IMG/VR virus record: IMGVR_UViG_3300021962_006154
Location: 1-64,000 of that record
From: a virus
Direction: 5' to 3' (one strand)
DNA: 64,000 bases
Shown: piece after piece, positions 42,120 through 51,645 of the stretch
Numbering within the stretch: the stretch's first letter is position 1
Layout of the letters: each line of letters begins with the position of its first letter
Made by a program: the position numbers and the translations under genes
The notes under the pieces: generated by a model
Told to the model about the DNA's origin: nothing
The model's input: only the letters and a program-made list of their open reading frames with translations
Databases searched by the model: none

Positions 42120-44767
42120 AAACTCTTATATATCTTTGAATTGACCATACTCTCTAAAAAGTGGCCAATTTCAACTTTGTATCTTATTGTTTTTAGATAA
42201 AGATGTGCTTTCTTTATCAAATCTAAATCTTTTATTTTAGCTTCCAAGTCATATTGACTGTCAATATATAGTGGGTATCCTTCTCCCAAATACTCAACAA
42301 TTGCGGGAAGTCGATTTATAAATATTGGGGTTGCTCTAGCCATACATTCAATGATACCGTTATTGGCACTACTATCATATAAATCAAGGTATACTAAATT
42401 TTCAGTCAGTATCTTATCATATTCATCATTAGGTAAGAAGTCAAGTATTCTTACAGAATTTCTTTGTTCGTCAGTTATTTGTTGATTGTTGACCAATGAT
42501 TCTATTTTTTCCAATCTAAAAATTGTATCTTTACACTTGTTGTTTGGCAGCAATCTTACCTTCTGATATCCGTCGGGGTTAACGGTATATAATGCATTTA
42601 ACTTACGAAGCCACCATCCAATAGTGATAAGTTTCTTTTCTGGATTCTTGACAAATTTTTCGAAATCAAATTGTAACTCTGGAATTTCAGTTGGATGATA
42701 CAATGACTCGACTGGAACAAATGGAACATACTGTCGTATTACTTTGGCGTGATACTCTGACAGTGTATATAACCCTTTACATTTTCTAAGACTATCTAGA
42801 AAATATGGATCTTGCAATATGATGTTACAAAACGCATTATTATCACTAAACCATGGTGGCATGTTTGGTGGGTTGTGAATAAATCCGACCCAACTCTTGT
42901 TATATGGAATTGTCTTTTGAAGAATGCACTCTGTTTTTCTCCAACTAAAATTATTTTCTATAAAACCATCGCAATATACACCGCTGTTACTATTGAGTGC
43001 GGCCATGTTGTGTAACACATAATTCCATCCAGATCTATGTGAATAAAATGAAAGTTGTTTACCAAGATTGATCTTTTTTGGGTATTTGTTATTATCAGTC
43101 AACTCTTTGAACTTAATGATAATATCTCCGTATTCACCCTTGTTCAAGACATTCGATTTTTCTATAATAAATCCACTATCTACAAGCACACGTTCGTTGA
43201 AATTTGCATCTTTTAATACAAGCTTACTCGTTGAGTTTTTGATACCATTAACGTAAATGTCAACAATTTTGACACCATAATCTTTATCCTCATTTCTACC
43301 TACACACGACCCATTCACTGTGGTTTGACAGTCGAATTCGATATGTTTTTCTTCTTTAGAAATTACCTTTAATGAATACTGACCACGTTTTACTTGATAA
43401 ACATGATCCACATCGTTTATAGTCAAAGTTATTACGTTATCTTGAACACTTTCTAATAAAAACTCAATCTTATGAACATCTGGACCGATCACCATTTCAG
43501 ATTGTTTTTCAGACCAAATACCTGCCGTCAACAATTCATTGTGCCATCCGTTTTTAAAATAAATTGGAAACAGCGATGACTCTTCAGTCAAAGTTGTATG
43601 TGGTTGATAAAGTTCAACCGAATCAAAGTATACACATTTTTTGATGTTGGAATAATAGGCGGATTTGAGACTATTACACAAATCTTCATATGAAGGATCA
43701 ACACTCTTAGTATTCATATTGATCCACATCATCATAGATAAATCTACACTTTTATCTACACTACTGATATTAACAGTGTTATAGTCAACTTCAAATAACT
43801 TCGGATAGTTTGTCAGATAATCTGTCATACCTCCGTGTAATAGAGTAACAATATCTTTATTTTTTCTTGAAGCAGTATAACATGGTATATTGAAGCCCTC
43901 ACCCTTAGATACATTAACATAAATGTCTGTATCATCATGTAGACTTTGAATTTTATCGAAACTCAATCGTTCACTTATTACTACAATTGGAGCATAGGCA
44001 TAATCTTTTTCTTTATTCTTGATCTTCTTTAGAATTATCTCTTGTATATGTTTTTCAATATGAGAGATATTATTGATGTGATCAGTGAACTTGCATATTA
44101 GTAGAGTTTCATCATCAAATGTAAACGAATCCAAATATGCTTCGATCAAAAATCCAGTATTCTTTCGTGCTACCAATGAAGATATATTTAAGAATTTTAC
44201 TCGTTTTGTATACCGTTGATAATTGATGGGGACTGGACTAAATACTCTAGCATTATTTAATAGATCTACCAAACCATATTTAGTATAATTAATGTTTGGA
44301 ACAGTGTGTGGTTCTACAATTACATCCTTTTTTACACCAGACTTAATAAACACATTTTTACACCATTCGGATGGAACGCTAACAACATTAACAATACTGT
44401 CGTTAATGTCTTTTACCCACTTGTCAGGAACAGGATCAAAATCCCATACGGTTCTACCAATAACTTTCTTGTTGCCAATCCAGTCTTTGTGAGAATTAAT
44501 TACTTTATTCCAAATATCGGGAGTAAAATGAATTACTACATCCGCACCTTCAAGTTTTTCTTTCTTGGAAAAGACTGGAATTTTCTTAACATTCTTATGA
44601 AAATAGTTATAAAACTCAGTATCGTCTTTTACTGGAGCACCAGATAATGTTCCAAAAAATACTTCATGACCACTTTGTATTAAGTCATAAATGTATCCCT
44701 TAGCCGCATTAGCATACCCACTCGCACCATCTGATCCAAAATAAACAACTTTTTTGCTGTAACTCAT
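42116..44767 (-). CDS. Two-domain glycosyltransferase with a central beta module
   Basis: This is an 883-residue protein. Residues 1-400 form a GT-B transferase opening VVYFGSDGASGYANAAKGYI, with FLNISSLVARKNTGFLIEAY and NVSKGEGFNIPCY. Residues 407-508 are a beta module with the WHNE, IWS and KDYGV landmarks shared with the small proteins at 31325 and 33178. Residues about 570-883 form a second GT-B-like domain with SSANNGIIECMARATPIFINRLPAIVEYLG. The first domain is paralogous to the GT4 protein at 31758. It could carry out two successive transfers. A GATAAATA box lies 25 bases upstream, and it is the first gene of a nine-gene leftward run. Confidence 0.8.
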   Translation of the reverse strand: MSYSKKVVYFGSDGASGYANAAKGYIYDLIQSGHEVFFGTLSGAPVKDDTEFYNYFHKNVKKIPVFSKKEKLEGADVVIHFTPDIWNKVINSHKDWIGNKKVIGRTVWDFDPVPDKWVKDINDSIVNVVSVPSEWCKNVFIKSGVKKDVIVEPHTVPNINYTKYGLVDLLNNARVFSPVPINYQRYTKRVKFLNISSLVARKNTGFLIEAYLDSFTFDDETLLICKFTDHINNISHIEKHIQEIILKKIKNKEKDYAYAPIVVISERLSFDKIQSLHDDTDIYVNVSKGEGFNIPCYTASRKNKDIVTLLHGGMTDYLTNYPKLFEVDYNTVNISSVDKSVDLSMMMWINMNTKSVDPSYEDLCNSLKSAYYSNIKKCVYFDSVELYQPHTTLTEESSLFPIYFKNGWHNELLTAGIWSEKQSEMVIGPDVHKIEFLLESVQDNVITLTINDVDHVYQVKRGQYSLKVISKEEKHIEFDCQTTVNGSCVGRNEDKDYGVKIVDIYVNGIKNSTSKLVLKDANFNERVLVDSGFIIEKSNVLNKGEYGDIIIKFKELTDNNKYPKKINLGKQLSFYSHRSGWNYVLHNMAALNSNSGVYCDGFIENNFSWRKTECILQKTIPYNKSWVGFIHNPPNMPPWFSDNNAFCNIILQDPYFLDSLRKCKGLYTLSEYHAKVIRQYVPFVPVESLYHPTEIPELQFDFEKFVKNPEKKLITIGWWLRKLNALYTVNPDGYQKVRLLPNNKCKDTIFRLEKIESLVNNQQITDEQRNSVRILDFLPNDEYDKILTENLVYLDLYDSSANNGIIECMARATPIFINRLPAIVEYLGEGYPLYIDSQYDLEAKIKDLDLIKKAHLYLKTIRYKVEIGHFLESMVNSKIYKSL

Positions 44768-44791
44768 TTGGAAATAAATAGTCCGAGTGGG

Positions 44792-44799
44792 TATTTATC
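44792..44799 (-). promoter_or_regulatory. Possible late-type promoter (GATAAATA) before the cyclitol/GT run
   Basis: On the minus strand this reads GATAAATA, one base off the T4 late consensus. It lies 25 bases before the ATG at 44767 in the 44-base gap after the clamp-loader gene. It would drive the nine-gene run down to 34977. The evidence is motif and position only. Confidence 0.3.
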
Positions 44800-44811
44800 T
44801 ACTTTTTACAT

Positions 44812-45771
44812 TTACTTGGATATGACTTTTATGATCTTGGCAATACAAGCCATAAACGTAATTTCTTTATCAATAACCAACGAATTCTGATACAGACTTT
44901 CTGATATGTCCACGATCACACTAATTGTATGTCCATTGTCATATTCCGTAGCCTTGTTATACAACTCAGAATACAATTCATCAAAGTGTTTAATACCCAC
45001 ATCGTTGATCAACTGTCGGATCTCTGTAAACGCTTTCTTGTTGGTCTTTGCGGTCTTAAGAATAGAAATCATCTTGTTCTTTACATCCGCATTGGCACTT
45101 TGTAGTTTGACCAACTCAAGTTTGCCACTAGTAGAACTCTGTTGAACCACGTTGACAATCTTACGGATATCTGGATAATATTCCTTAACCACAGTCGCAA
45201 CCTCAGGCATATCATAAGAGATATTCTCCTTAGTCAAGATCTTAACGATATACATCGCAACATCCTTCATAGTGGGAGGTTCCAACTTGAACACTTGAGT
45301 CCTACTAAACAACGGTTCAATAATCTTATCAATATAGTTACATGTAAGAATGAACCGTGTGGTCTTACTGTAGGTCTCCATCAAATTACGAAGTGATGCC
45401 TGTGAGTTCTGAGACATATAATCAGACTCATCCAAAATCACAATCTTTAGGTCATTGAAACCCATCGTCGAAGCGAATGGCTTGATCTTATCACGAACAA
45501 AGTCCACACCAGTATTATCCGATGCGTTGACATACATCACATCACAAGGAATATTCTTGGTGATAATCTTTGCCAACGTCGTTTTGCCAGTTCCCGCATT
45601 ACCGTGAAAAAGCAAATGACCAGGCACATTCTTCTTGTTGATAAAATCCGTAATGATCGATCTGACTCGCTCATCACAAATATAGTCTTCAAGTGTGTCT
45701 GGACGATACTTTTCTGCCCAAACACCATGATCCGAAACCTGCGGTTGTTCTGTTTCAGTAAAGAAACTCAT
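44812..45771 (-). CDS. 44: Clamp-loader large subunit, AAA+ ATPase (T4 gp44-like)
   Basis: This 319-residue AAA+ protein starts WAEKYRPDTLEDYICDE, the hallmark of clamp-loader subunits. Walker A is HGNAGTGKTTLAK, Walker B is IVILDESDYM, sensor 1 is ILTCNYIDKI, and the arginine finger is in LFSRTQVFKL (SRT in place of the usual SRC). With the small subunit it loads the sliding clamp on DNA for the phage polymerase. It directly follows the clamp gene on the same strand, as in T4 (45-44). The small-subunit candidate, however, lies far away at 61061. Confidence 0.95.
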   Translation of the reverse strand: MSFFTETEQPQVSDHGVWAEKYRPDTLEDYICDERVRSIITDFINKKNVPGHLLFHGNAGTGKTTLAKIITKNIPCDVMYVNASDNTGVDFVRDKIKPFASTMGFNDLKIVILDESDYMSQNSQASLRNLMETYSKTTRFILTCNYIDKIIEPLFSRTQVFKLEPPTMKDVAMYIVKILTKENISYDMPEVATVVKEYYPDIRKIVNVVQQSSTSGKLELVKLQSANADVKNKMISILKTAKTNKKAFTEIRQLINDVGIKHFDELYSELYNKATEYDNGHTISVIVDISESLYQNSLVIDKEITFMACIAKIIKVISK

Positions 45772-45779
45772 AATTTATA

Positions 45780-46517
45780 TTAGTCAATGTTCTTGAATTC
45801 GATCAGAAAGTAATTGCTGTTGAACATATCGTTATCAAACTCAACGTTCGCAATACCTGCGTCACTGATCTTCAATACAGCATTATCACAGTCTGTATTG
45901 GAAGTCAAGATCTCCTTGAGATACTTCGCACTGAAATGTAGAGTCTTGCCAATCTTATCCTTACCAGCGGTAGGCTTTACCTCAATATTGATACGATTAC
46001 TGTTTACATTACTAAATCCTAGAGTCATCTTGATCTTACCCTTCTTATCTGTGGTCAGAGTAAAGATATCAACGTCACTCAACGCACTCTTTGCCTTTAC
46101 AAAGGTCGTTACGAACTCCTTGGTCAATGGAATCTCCAAGTTGAACGGAGGCAATTTCTTGAGTTCAACCGCCTTGGGAATCACACTCAAGTCAGACGTA
46201 ACATACTGAACGTCCGTTTCTGCACTTGCCAGTGTCAAAGATGTAACCTTTTCGTTTGTCTTGGTTGGAGAAATAGTCAACTCTTCTGCCAAGACTGTCA
46301 ACATCTTCTTCAGCTTGGCAGTGTCATTGACACCAATTTCCATATCTTCCAATCCATCATTAGTCTTGATAGTGACAAATCCCAAAACGTTCTTGTCATC
46401 ACTAATCGCAGATGTCTTGATATTTTTGTCTTTTGCACTTACCACCCACTTTACAGACTCAATAGTTCCGTTTAGCGAGTATTTGTCGATGAATGTATTT
46501 AATGTTTCTTTCTTCAT
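45780..46517 (-). CDS. 45: Sliding clamp (T4 gp45-like)
   Basis: This is a 245-residue beta-rich protein with the size and composition of T4 gp45 (228 residues). It opens LNTFIDKYSLNGTIESVKW, has NVLGFVTIKTN and GKIKMTLGFSNVNSNRINIEV strands, and ends SNYFLIEFKN, where the family usually has an aromatic/Leu-rich C-terminal strand. As a trimeric ring it tethers the polymerase to DNA, and in T4 it also activates late transcription. The neighbouring gp44-like and gp43-like genes support the call. The leader carries three close repeats of a taacata-like element. Confidence 0.88.
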   Translation of the reverse strand: MKKETLNTFIDKYSLNGTIESVKWVVSAKDKNIKTSAISDDKNVLGFVTIKTNDGLEDMEIGVNDTAKLKKMLTVLAEELTISPTKTNEKVTSLTLASAETDVQYVTSDLSVIPKAVELKKLPPFNLEIPLTKEFVTTFVKAKSALSDVDIFTLTTDKKGKIKMTLGFSNVNSNRINIEVKPTAGKDKIGKTLHFSAKYLKEILTSNTDCDNAVLKISDAGIANVEFDNDMFNSNYFLIEFKNID

Positions 46518-46549
46518 GTTTTCTATGTTACTATGTTGTTATGTTACTG

Positions 46550-46969
46550 TCAAACCGTTTCAAAAAATTCTTCTGGTATAATACTAACTTTGGCATCTTG
46601 TTCTTTGATACAAGTTTTTACGTTACCATCTTCTACAAAATATAGATCACTCGGCGATATGTAAAAGTGATTGATCAAGTAGTCGGCATATGCCACACTT
46701 CGCATTTGATAATATACCTTTACATTATTTTGTAATGTTCTAAACTCAATGTAATACACCTTCGGATCACTCAACCGATATAGCTGTGACTTTGGTATAT
46801 AAAGTTCGGTGTCAACAATCTGATTCTTGGTAAATTCAATATATGGTCCCCGTTGACCAATTACTACACGTTGATACTGTGTTGCGACTGGAATAGATGA
46901 TAGTGCCGAGTATAAATACATCTTAGCACCATCAATTGGAATATTTAACAATTTTTCGTAGGAACTCAT
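46550..46969 (-). CDS. Hypothetical protein in the replisome block, 139 residues
   Basis: This is a 139-residue, Tyr-rich protein of mixed strand and helix (YQRVVIGQRGPYIEFTKNQ, then YYIEFRTLQNNVKVYYQMRSVAYADYLINHFYISPSDLYFVEDG). No motif is recognised. It sits between the DNA polymerase and the clamp on the same strand. In T4 the neighbours of these genes include the small regulator RegA, but the sequence gives no sign that this protein corresponds to it. A replication-linked role is inferred from position alone. Confidence 0.55.
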   Translation of the reverse strand: MSSYEKLLNIPIDGAKMYLYSALSSIPVATQYQRVVIGQRGPYIEFTKNQIVDTELYIPKSQLYRLSDPKVYYIEFRTLQNNVKVYYQMRSVAYADYLINHFYISPSDLYFVEDGNVKTCIKEQDAKVSIIPEEFFETV

Positions 46970-47017
46970 TGCTCAATAATAACAAACAGTCTATCCACTT
47001 TCAACTTATAAGAAGTA

Positions 47018-49675
47018 TCAAAAACTAAAGAACTCACCAAGCGTCTTATCAGTTTGATTAGGATAATCCCAGTTTAGAATTTGATAGAAATCAAGCAGTT
47101 TACCTTTCAACTCTTGTTCATACATCGCACTTCGATCAACATATTGATTGATAAACTCTAGAATTCTGTCTGGATCGGTTCCGTCCGCCTTCAAGGCAAT
47201 ACAGTCAGATCCAAACTCATTAGGCTTTAGATATACCCACTTGATCTTTTGTCCATGAAAGATCGGAGGAATAATCTTGTCCAATTCCCAATGTTGCAAT
47301 AGATCGTTGTAAAACAAAGCTGCCTTAGCCTGAGCTGTAGTTCCCTTGATATACTTGAACTTACTACGACTCTTTGGATTGTAATCAGTCTTGGTTTCAC
47401 CACCACTCTTGAACTTAACACTAGTATTCTTTGCAATTTCAATGACTGGTGAGTTTACCAAGTTGGACTCCAAGAAATTCAAGATATTTTGATCGATAAT
47501 TTCTTTATCAGTCTTACGAAGAATATCATCCAAGAACTGTTGCATGAACTTTCTGAATTGAATTGGGAATGATGTTCTAACAACGTCAATACCCTTTACT
47601 TCCATTTCGTCGCACACGATACCACCCTTGTTGATGATAAACTGGGCATAACGTTTCTTGGCCAACCAAAAACCAGTCTTGGCAATAACTTCTTGTTTTG
47701 CATCAAACCGATGTTTATCAATATTGAAGAAACGAACCGCCATCATGTCATAAAACTTGTTTACGAATGTCTGAACCTCACCCGTTACCTTCAAGATTGC
47801 CTCAGTCATCTGTTTTTCATCAGACTGGTCGATTTCAGGCATGTTCTTTTGGATAATAGGCAACGCACTGGCGAAACACGAATCTGTGTCGGTATAAATC
47901 ACCCAATCACCTTCTGTTTCATTCAGAGTCTTCTTGAAATATTCGTTGATTGCCTTACCCGTGGTTTTGATAATATCTTGACCAGTGATTGTTACGGCAC
48001 TCGCATTATCCTTATCATAGAAACGGAAGATAGGCAGACCCAAAACACCGTAAATGGAGTTGAGTAGAACCTTTTGAACCTTCTGACGTTGTTCATAGAA
48101 TTCATACATACCTTCATCACCTTGTTCATGATACTTCTTTGCCAACTTACGCATTTCCTTACGTTCATCGAACCACTTCACAAGAATTTCTGGAATAACA
48201 CCAGTGGTTTCTTTGTAATACAATACACCATTACTGGCAATACTCAACTTGGATTCATTGACAAGTTTCTTGAAATCATCTTGAGAATATACATTACCAC
48301 CGATGTGATACTTAGACACACGGTTTTGTGTATACATCTTGGCACTGTATCCATACAATCTCTGTTCAATATACTGTTCCAGAGGAGTATCTTTCTGAGT
48401 ATTATCACTAAGATTCTGCCAATCGTCGGTCAGATCCTTTCTACGATCATCAACAAACTTGTCATCATATTCAATACGATCAATAACACCTATCTTGGTC
48501 TCAGGGCTGATGTTAAGACTGATGATGATATTCGGATACATTGATGTGAGGTCCAAATCAAAAACCCACTCGTAACGACCAGGCACAGGAGCCTTGACAT
48601 ATGCACCCTCAAATCCTTCTTCGTTTTCATCCATTCGTTGTTCATATTCCTCACGACCTTCCAAAGGCTTGTTTTTAGCGACTTGACCCTTACGGCGAAG
48701 ATACATAAGAATTGCACCCTCAATGAATCGTGAACTCATTTGGTAACAGTCATATGGAACGTGACCCTTGTGACAAATAGCTCTAGCCAACTCAATAAAT
48801 TGAAGTTTCTTTTCCAAAGCAACAATGATCTGAACGTCGTTCAAGTTATATTCGATATACTTGTTGATATCAGACTTGTAAAGATCATCAAGACTTCCCT
48901 TGTAGGTAATCTTCTCCATACCTACAATCTTCTTACCAATCGCATTTAGTGCGTAACTTGGCTCTTTCTTGATGTTCAACTTTTCATAAAGACGCATATA
49001 GTCCAAATGAGTTACACCAGCGATCACAAGTTTCTTACTCCAATCGTTGATATAAGTCACACCAATAGGACTCATACGTTTTGCTTGAGACGCACCAATC
49101 ACACTCTTCATACGCCGATACAAATAAGGCATATCGAAGTCATTACTGTTCCAACCAGTCACAATAGTTGGTTGAATTTCTTCCCACTTGGTCACAAAGT
49201 GAGACAACAAACTTTCTTCTGTAGTAAAACTCAATACCTCAACATTATCTTTTGAGAATTGTTCTAGTTTACCATCTCTATCAAGAATGAAAGCGGTATA
49301 TTTTTCGGTTACACCATCACAAATTGCGATAGCTGTGATTTCCTTGTCCGCTTGTTCTACGTTTGGAAACCCACCTTCAGTGCTGACCTCAATGTCAAGA
49401 TACAACACACGATGACCCTCCGACAAATCGTCACTATCCTCGTAGGCATCGATCAAGATACGGGTTTCAATCGGAACATCAGACTCAAACAACGATGGAT
49501 CTCTAGGATTGAAACTGTGGACCTTCTCAAGATCGTCTCCAAAGATACTCTTATACTTTCCGTTCGGACGCTTGCGATAAGCATAGGGTCGAAACACGAA
49601 ACTCGTATAACCCTTTTTATCATCCCACAGATGACACGTATTTGTCTTTTTGTCGAAATAGATGTTTTGATACAT
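47018..49675 (-). CDS. 43: Family-B DNA polymerase with 3'-5' exonuclease (T4 gp43-like)
   Basis: This is an 885-residue replicative polymerase. The exonuclease motifs are ExoI LYLDIEVS (D94, E96), ExoII TGWNSNDFDMPYL (about 173-185) and ExoIII YNLNDVQIIVAL (about 276-287). The polymerase motifs are A DLDLTSMYPNIIISL (373-387), B QKVLLNSIYGVLGL (534-547) and C YTDTDSC (594-600). All catalytic acids are present and the length fits T4 gp43 (898). The C-terminus ends KTLGEFFSF, a probable clamp-binding peptide like that of T4 polymerase. It is encoded in one piece, with no intron or intein visible. Confidence 0.97.
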   Translation of the reverse strand: MYQNIYFDKKTNTCHLWDDKKGYTSFVFRPYAYRKRPNGKYKSIFGDDLEKVHSFNPRDPSLFESDVPIETRILIDAYEDSDDLSEGHRVLYLDIEVSTEGGFPNVEQADKEITAIAICDGVTEKYTAFILDRDGKLEQFSKDNVEVLSFTTEESLLSHFVTKWEEIQPTIVTGWNSNDFDMPYLYRRMKSVIGASQAKRMSPIGVTYINDWSKKLVIAGVTHLDYMRLYEKLNIKKEPSYALNAIGKKIVGMEKITYKGSLDDLYKSDINKYIEYNLNDVQIIVALEKKLQFIELARAICHKGHVPYDCYQMSSRFIEGAILMYLRRKGQVAKNKPLEGREEYEQRMDENEEGFEGAYVKAPVPGRYEWVFDLDLTSMYPNIIISLNISPETKIGVIDRIEYDDKFVDDRRKDLTDDWQNLSDNTQKDTPLEQYIEQRLYGYSAKMYTQNRVSKYHIGGNVYSQDDFKKLVNESKLSIASNGVLYYKETTGVIPEILVKWFDERKEMRKLAKKYHEQGDEGMYEFYEQRQKVQKVLLNSIYGVLGLPIFRFYDKDNASAVTITGQDIIKTTGKAINEYFKKTLNETEGDWVIYTDTDSCFASALPIIQKNMPEIDQSDEKQMTEAILKVTGEVQTFVNKFYDMMAVRFFNIDKHRFDAKQEVIAKTGFWLAKKRYAQFIINKGGIVCDEMEVKGIDVVRTSFPIQFRKFMQQFLDDILRKTDKEIIDQNILNFLESNLVNSPVIEIAKNTSVKFKSGGETKTDYNPKSRSKFKYIKGTTAQAKAALFYNDLLQHWELDKIIPPIFHGQKIKWVYLKPNEFGSDCIALKADGTDPDRILEFINQYVDRSAMYEQELKGKLLDFYQILNWDYPNQTDKTLGEFFSF

Positions 49676-49686
49676 AACCTATGATC

Positions 49687-49917
49687 TTATGGTAGTCGCA
49701 ACTTGTCCATAAGTCCATCAAAAACTGGAAGATGTTCTGGTTTGATCAAAATCCTGCAGTTCGTCAGACGGTTCATCAATTTTCTATGATTAATGCTTGT
49801 GAATAAAGACGGTTCAAGGTCAACTCCTGCTAATACAGGTGGGTTGACCTTGTTCACGCAATACCACAATATTGATAATTCGTCTTCTGTAAGACTATGA
49901 AGCTGCTGTAACGTCAT
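49687..49917 (-). CDS. Small hypothetical protein upstream of DNA polymerase
   Basis: This is a 76-residue, mostly helical protein (LQQLHSLTEDELSILWYCVNKVNPP, then HRKLMNRLTNCRILIKPEHLPVFDGLMDKL) with no recognised domain. It overlaps the end of the FecR-like gene by one base and precedes the polymerase by 11, so it is probably co-expressed with replication genes. A small regulatory or polymerase-partner role is possible but not shown. Confidence 0.5.
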   Translation of the reverse strand: MTLQQLHSLTEDELSILWYCVNKVNPPVLAGVDLEPSLFTSINHRKLMNRLTNCRILIKPEHLPVFDGLMDKLRLP

Positions 49918-50654
49918 TACTTTAATTTAAAACCAAATATGTTATTACCATAATTCACAAACAAAACATTGTCAAGTTTAGATTGTAAATTCTTTAGTTC
50001 GCCAGTATGAACTTCTTTTTCTACATCTTCTACTTCCTTTATGCTAAAGCTATTACCCGATGTCTTGATGGTTGCTTCTCTTGGACTCAACGATGCTTGA
50101 GGGGTAATTACCAAAAAATCTCCTTCTTTCAACTCTTTCTTTTTCTTGCTGCTCTTAGCATCCAATACAGTGGCTTTGCCTTCCACAACATATACTTGCG
50201 TAAACTTTTCACCGGACTTAACAAAAATCTTTGCTTTGTCAAAAATAATGATTGCCATTGATGTTCCAACGGTGACTTGTTTTTCAGACTCGCTAATTAC
50301 ATATAGCTCTCCTTGAGTCGAAAAGTTAAGAGAATGATCCTTGATTTTCACCACTTCAGGTAGCGAAAAATTGTTTACATACTCAGTCTGAGTTTCATTG
50401 AAATAAGCCGATGAGTTTTCCTTTTGATACACAGCAACCCTATATGGCAGGGCGTATGTCGCAGATCCATTTGTGCTAATTGTTACAGATAAATTGTTAG
50501 TTAAAGTATACGTCTTGCCATTTACTGTAGGCAATACGTTGAGTTTATTTGCGATAACCTCACCCAATTCAACCTTATCAGCTGAATCATATAGATAAAG
50601 ATCATTTGCGAACAATGACACACTTGTTAGTAATAATGCTAGTAGTTTTTTCAT
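49917..50654 (-). CDS. Secreted FecR-domain-like protein
   Basis: This 245-residue protein begins with a clear signal peptide (MKKLLALLLTSVSLFA, probable cleavage after A16). It has no later membrane segment, so it should be exported to the periplasm or beyond. Residues about 125-200 (VGTSMAIIIFDKAKIFVKSGEKF, then VVEGKATVLDAKSS, then ELKEGDFLVITPQ) have the repeated-strand pattern of FecR domains. FecR proteins relay signals or organise envelope complexes in Gram-negative bacteria. The signal-peptide style and domain look host-derived. Its place at the head of the replisome run is unexpected. The role is unknown, with surface modification or superinfection exclusion as options. Confidence 0.65.
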   Translation of the reverse strand: MKKLLALLLTSVSLFANDLYLYDSADKVELGEVIANKLNVLPTVNGKTYTLTNNLSVTISTNGSATYALPYRVAVYQKENSSAYFNETQTEYVNNFSLPEVVKIKDHSLNFSTQGELYVISESEKQVTVGTSMAIIIFDKAKIFVKSGEKFTQVYVVEGKATVLDAKSSKKKKELKEGDFLVITPQASLSPREATIKTSGNSFSIKEVEDVEKEVHTGELKNLQSKLDNVLFVNYGNNIFGFKLK

Positions 50655-50678
50655 ATGCTAATAAATAGTTGTTATAAA

Positions 50679-50706
50679 TTGACAGTTGTAGGTTATAGTG
50701 TATCAT
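50679..50706 (+). promoter_or_regulatory. Candidate sigma-70-type promoter (TTGACA, 16 bp, TATCAT)
   Basis: TTGACA at 50679-50684 is followed after 16 bases by TATCAT at 50701-50706, one mismatch from consensus, in the gap between divergent genes. The start site would fall near 50713, the ATG of the nuclease gene, which would make the mRNA nearly leaderless. That weakens the call or points to a special mode of initiation. Confidence 0.35.
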
Positions 50707-50712
50707 GATAAC

Positions 50713-51597
50713 ATGTCTGATCAAGAAATAAAAAAGAATAGAGTAAGTTTTAGTCAATACTCAACGTTTTTGAAATGTCCTCATAAATGGTATTTGGATT
50801 ATGTCAAGAATCTTAGGGTTAGAGATGATAACATTAATACCACATTTGGAACCGCAATTCATCATGTGTTTCAAACCTATCTGGATATTCTCTATAAGAA
50901 AAGCGTAACTGAGGCTGATTCACTCAATCTCAATAAAATCTTTTTGGATAAATTCAACGAGGAAATCAAAAAGTTGAAGCCTGAAGATTATAACGAAGAA
51001 GAGTTCACCGATTTTTGTTTTGATGGTCAAGACATTATCAATACATTCTGTAAGACTGCTAATCGACTCAAGTATTTTCCTGCAAAGGATTATGAACTGA
51101 TTGGTATTGAAGTTCCGTTGGAAATTCCTCTGAAAAACAACGTGGAGTTTGTCGGGTTTATTGATATTGTTCTCAAAGAAGTAAACAAAGAGAAATACCG
51201 TATCATTGACTTCAAGACAAGCACCCAAGGTTGGAATAAATACCAGAAAGAAGATGAGAGTAAGTATGCCCAGCTTCATTTGTATAAAAGCGTATACAGT
51301 AAGAAATTCAATGTTCCGTTGGAGTCAATTGACGTTGAATTCTTCATTGTTAAACGTAAGTTGCTTGAGAATGTAAGTTTCCCTCAAAGCAGAATTCAGG
51401 TGTTTATCCCACCGCATAGCTCAAATCATATCAAAGAATCTATCAATAACTTCATTGAATTCTTGGATCATGGGTTCAAACCTGATGGATCTTATAATGT
51501 GGATAATCAGTATCCTAAGATTCCAGGCAATGCGAAAAAGAACTGCAAGTATTGTATCCACTACAAGAAAGCATGTGACGGCAAAGCTACCAAATAA
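50713..51597 (+). CDS. PD-(D/E)XK nuclease (RecB/Cas4-like)
   Basis: This 294-residue protein has SFSQYSTFLKCPHKWYLDYV at the N-terminus and GTAIHHVFQTYLD with the motif His. VGFIDIVLKE (Asp) and YRIIDFKTS (D-x-K) form the nuclease core, followed by QLHLYKSVYSKKF. A C-terminal cluster KNCKYCIHYKKAC, with a cysteine near the N-terminus (LKCPH), suggests a 4Fe-4S site as in Cas4/AddB-type nucleases. T4-like phages of aquatic bacteria carry similar proteins, probably for DNA repair or recombination. I use the ATG at 50713 rather than an in-frame GTG at 50698. Confidence 0.85.
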   Translation: MSDQEIKKNRVSFSQYSTFLKCPHKWYLDYVKNLRVRDDNINTTFGTAIHHVFQTYLDILYKKSVTEADSLNLNKIFLDKFNEEIKKLKPEDYNEEEFTDFCFDGQDIINTFCKTANRLKYFPAKDYELIGIEVPLEIPLKNNVEFVGFIDIVLKEVNKEKYRIIDFKTSTQGWNKYQKEDESKYAQLHLYKSVYSKKFNVPLESIDVEFFIVKRKLLENVSFPQSRIQVFIPPHSSNHIKESINNFIEFLDHGFKPDGSYNVDNQYPKIPGNAKKNCKYCIHYKKACDGKATK

Positions 51598-51645
51598 AAA
51601 TTAACAAACCTGGCATATTCACATATGTATATATGTTAATATGTT

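Noticed and set aside
48074-48544. 156-codon open frame antisense to DNA polymerase
   Set aside because: It lies fully inside the polymerase gene and its translation is a hydrophobic, low-complexity shadow without motifs.
51600-51645. Repeated 'atatgt/atatgtta' stretch before the 74-residue gene as an operator
   Set aside because: It is short, AT-rich and without a clear dyad, and similar runs are frequent in this DNA.
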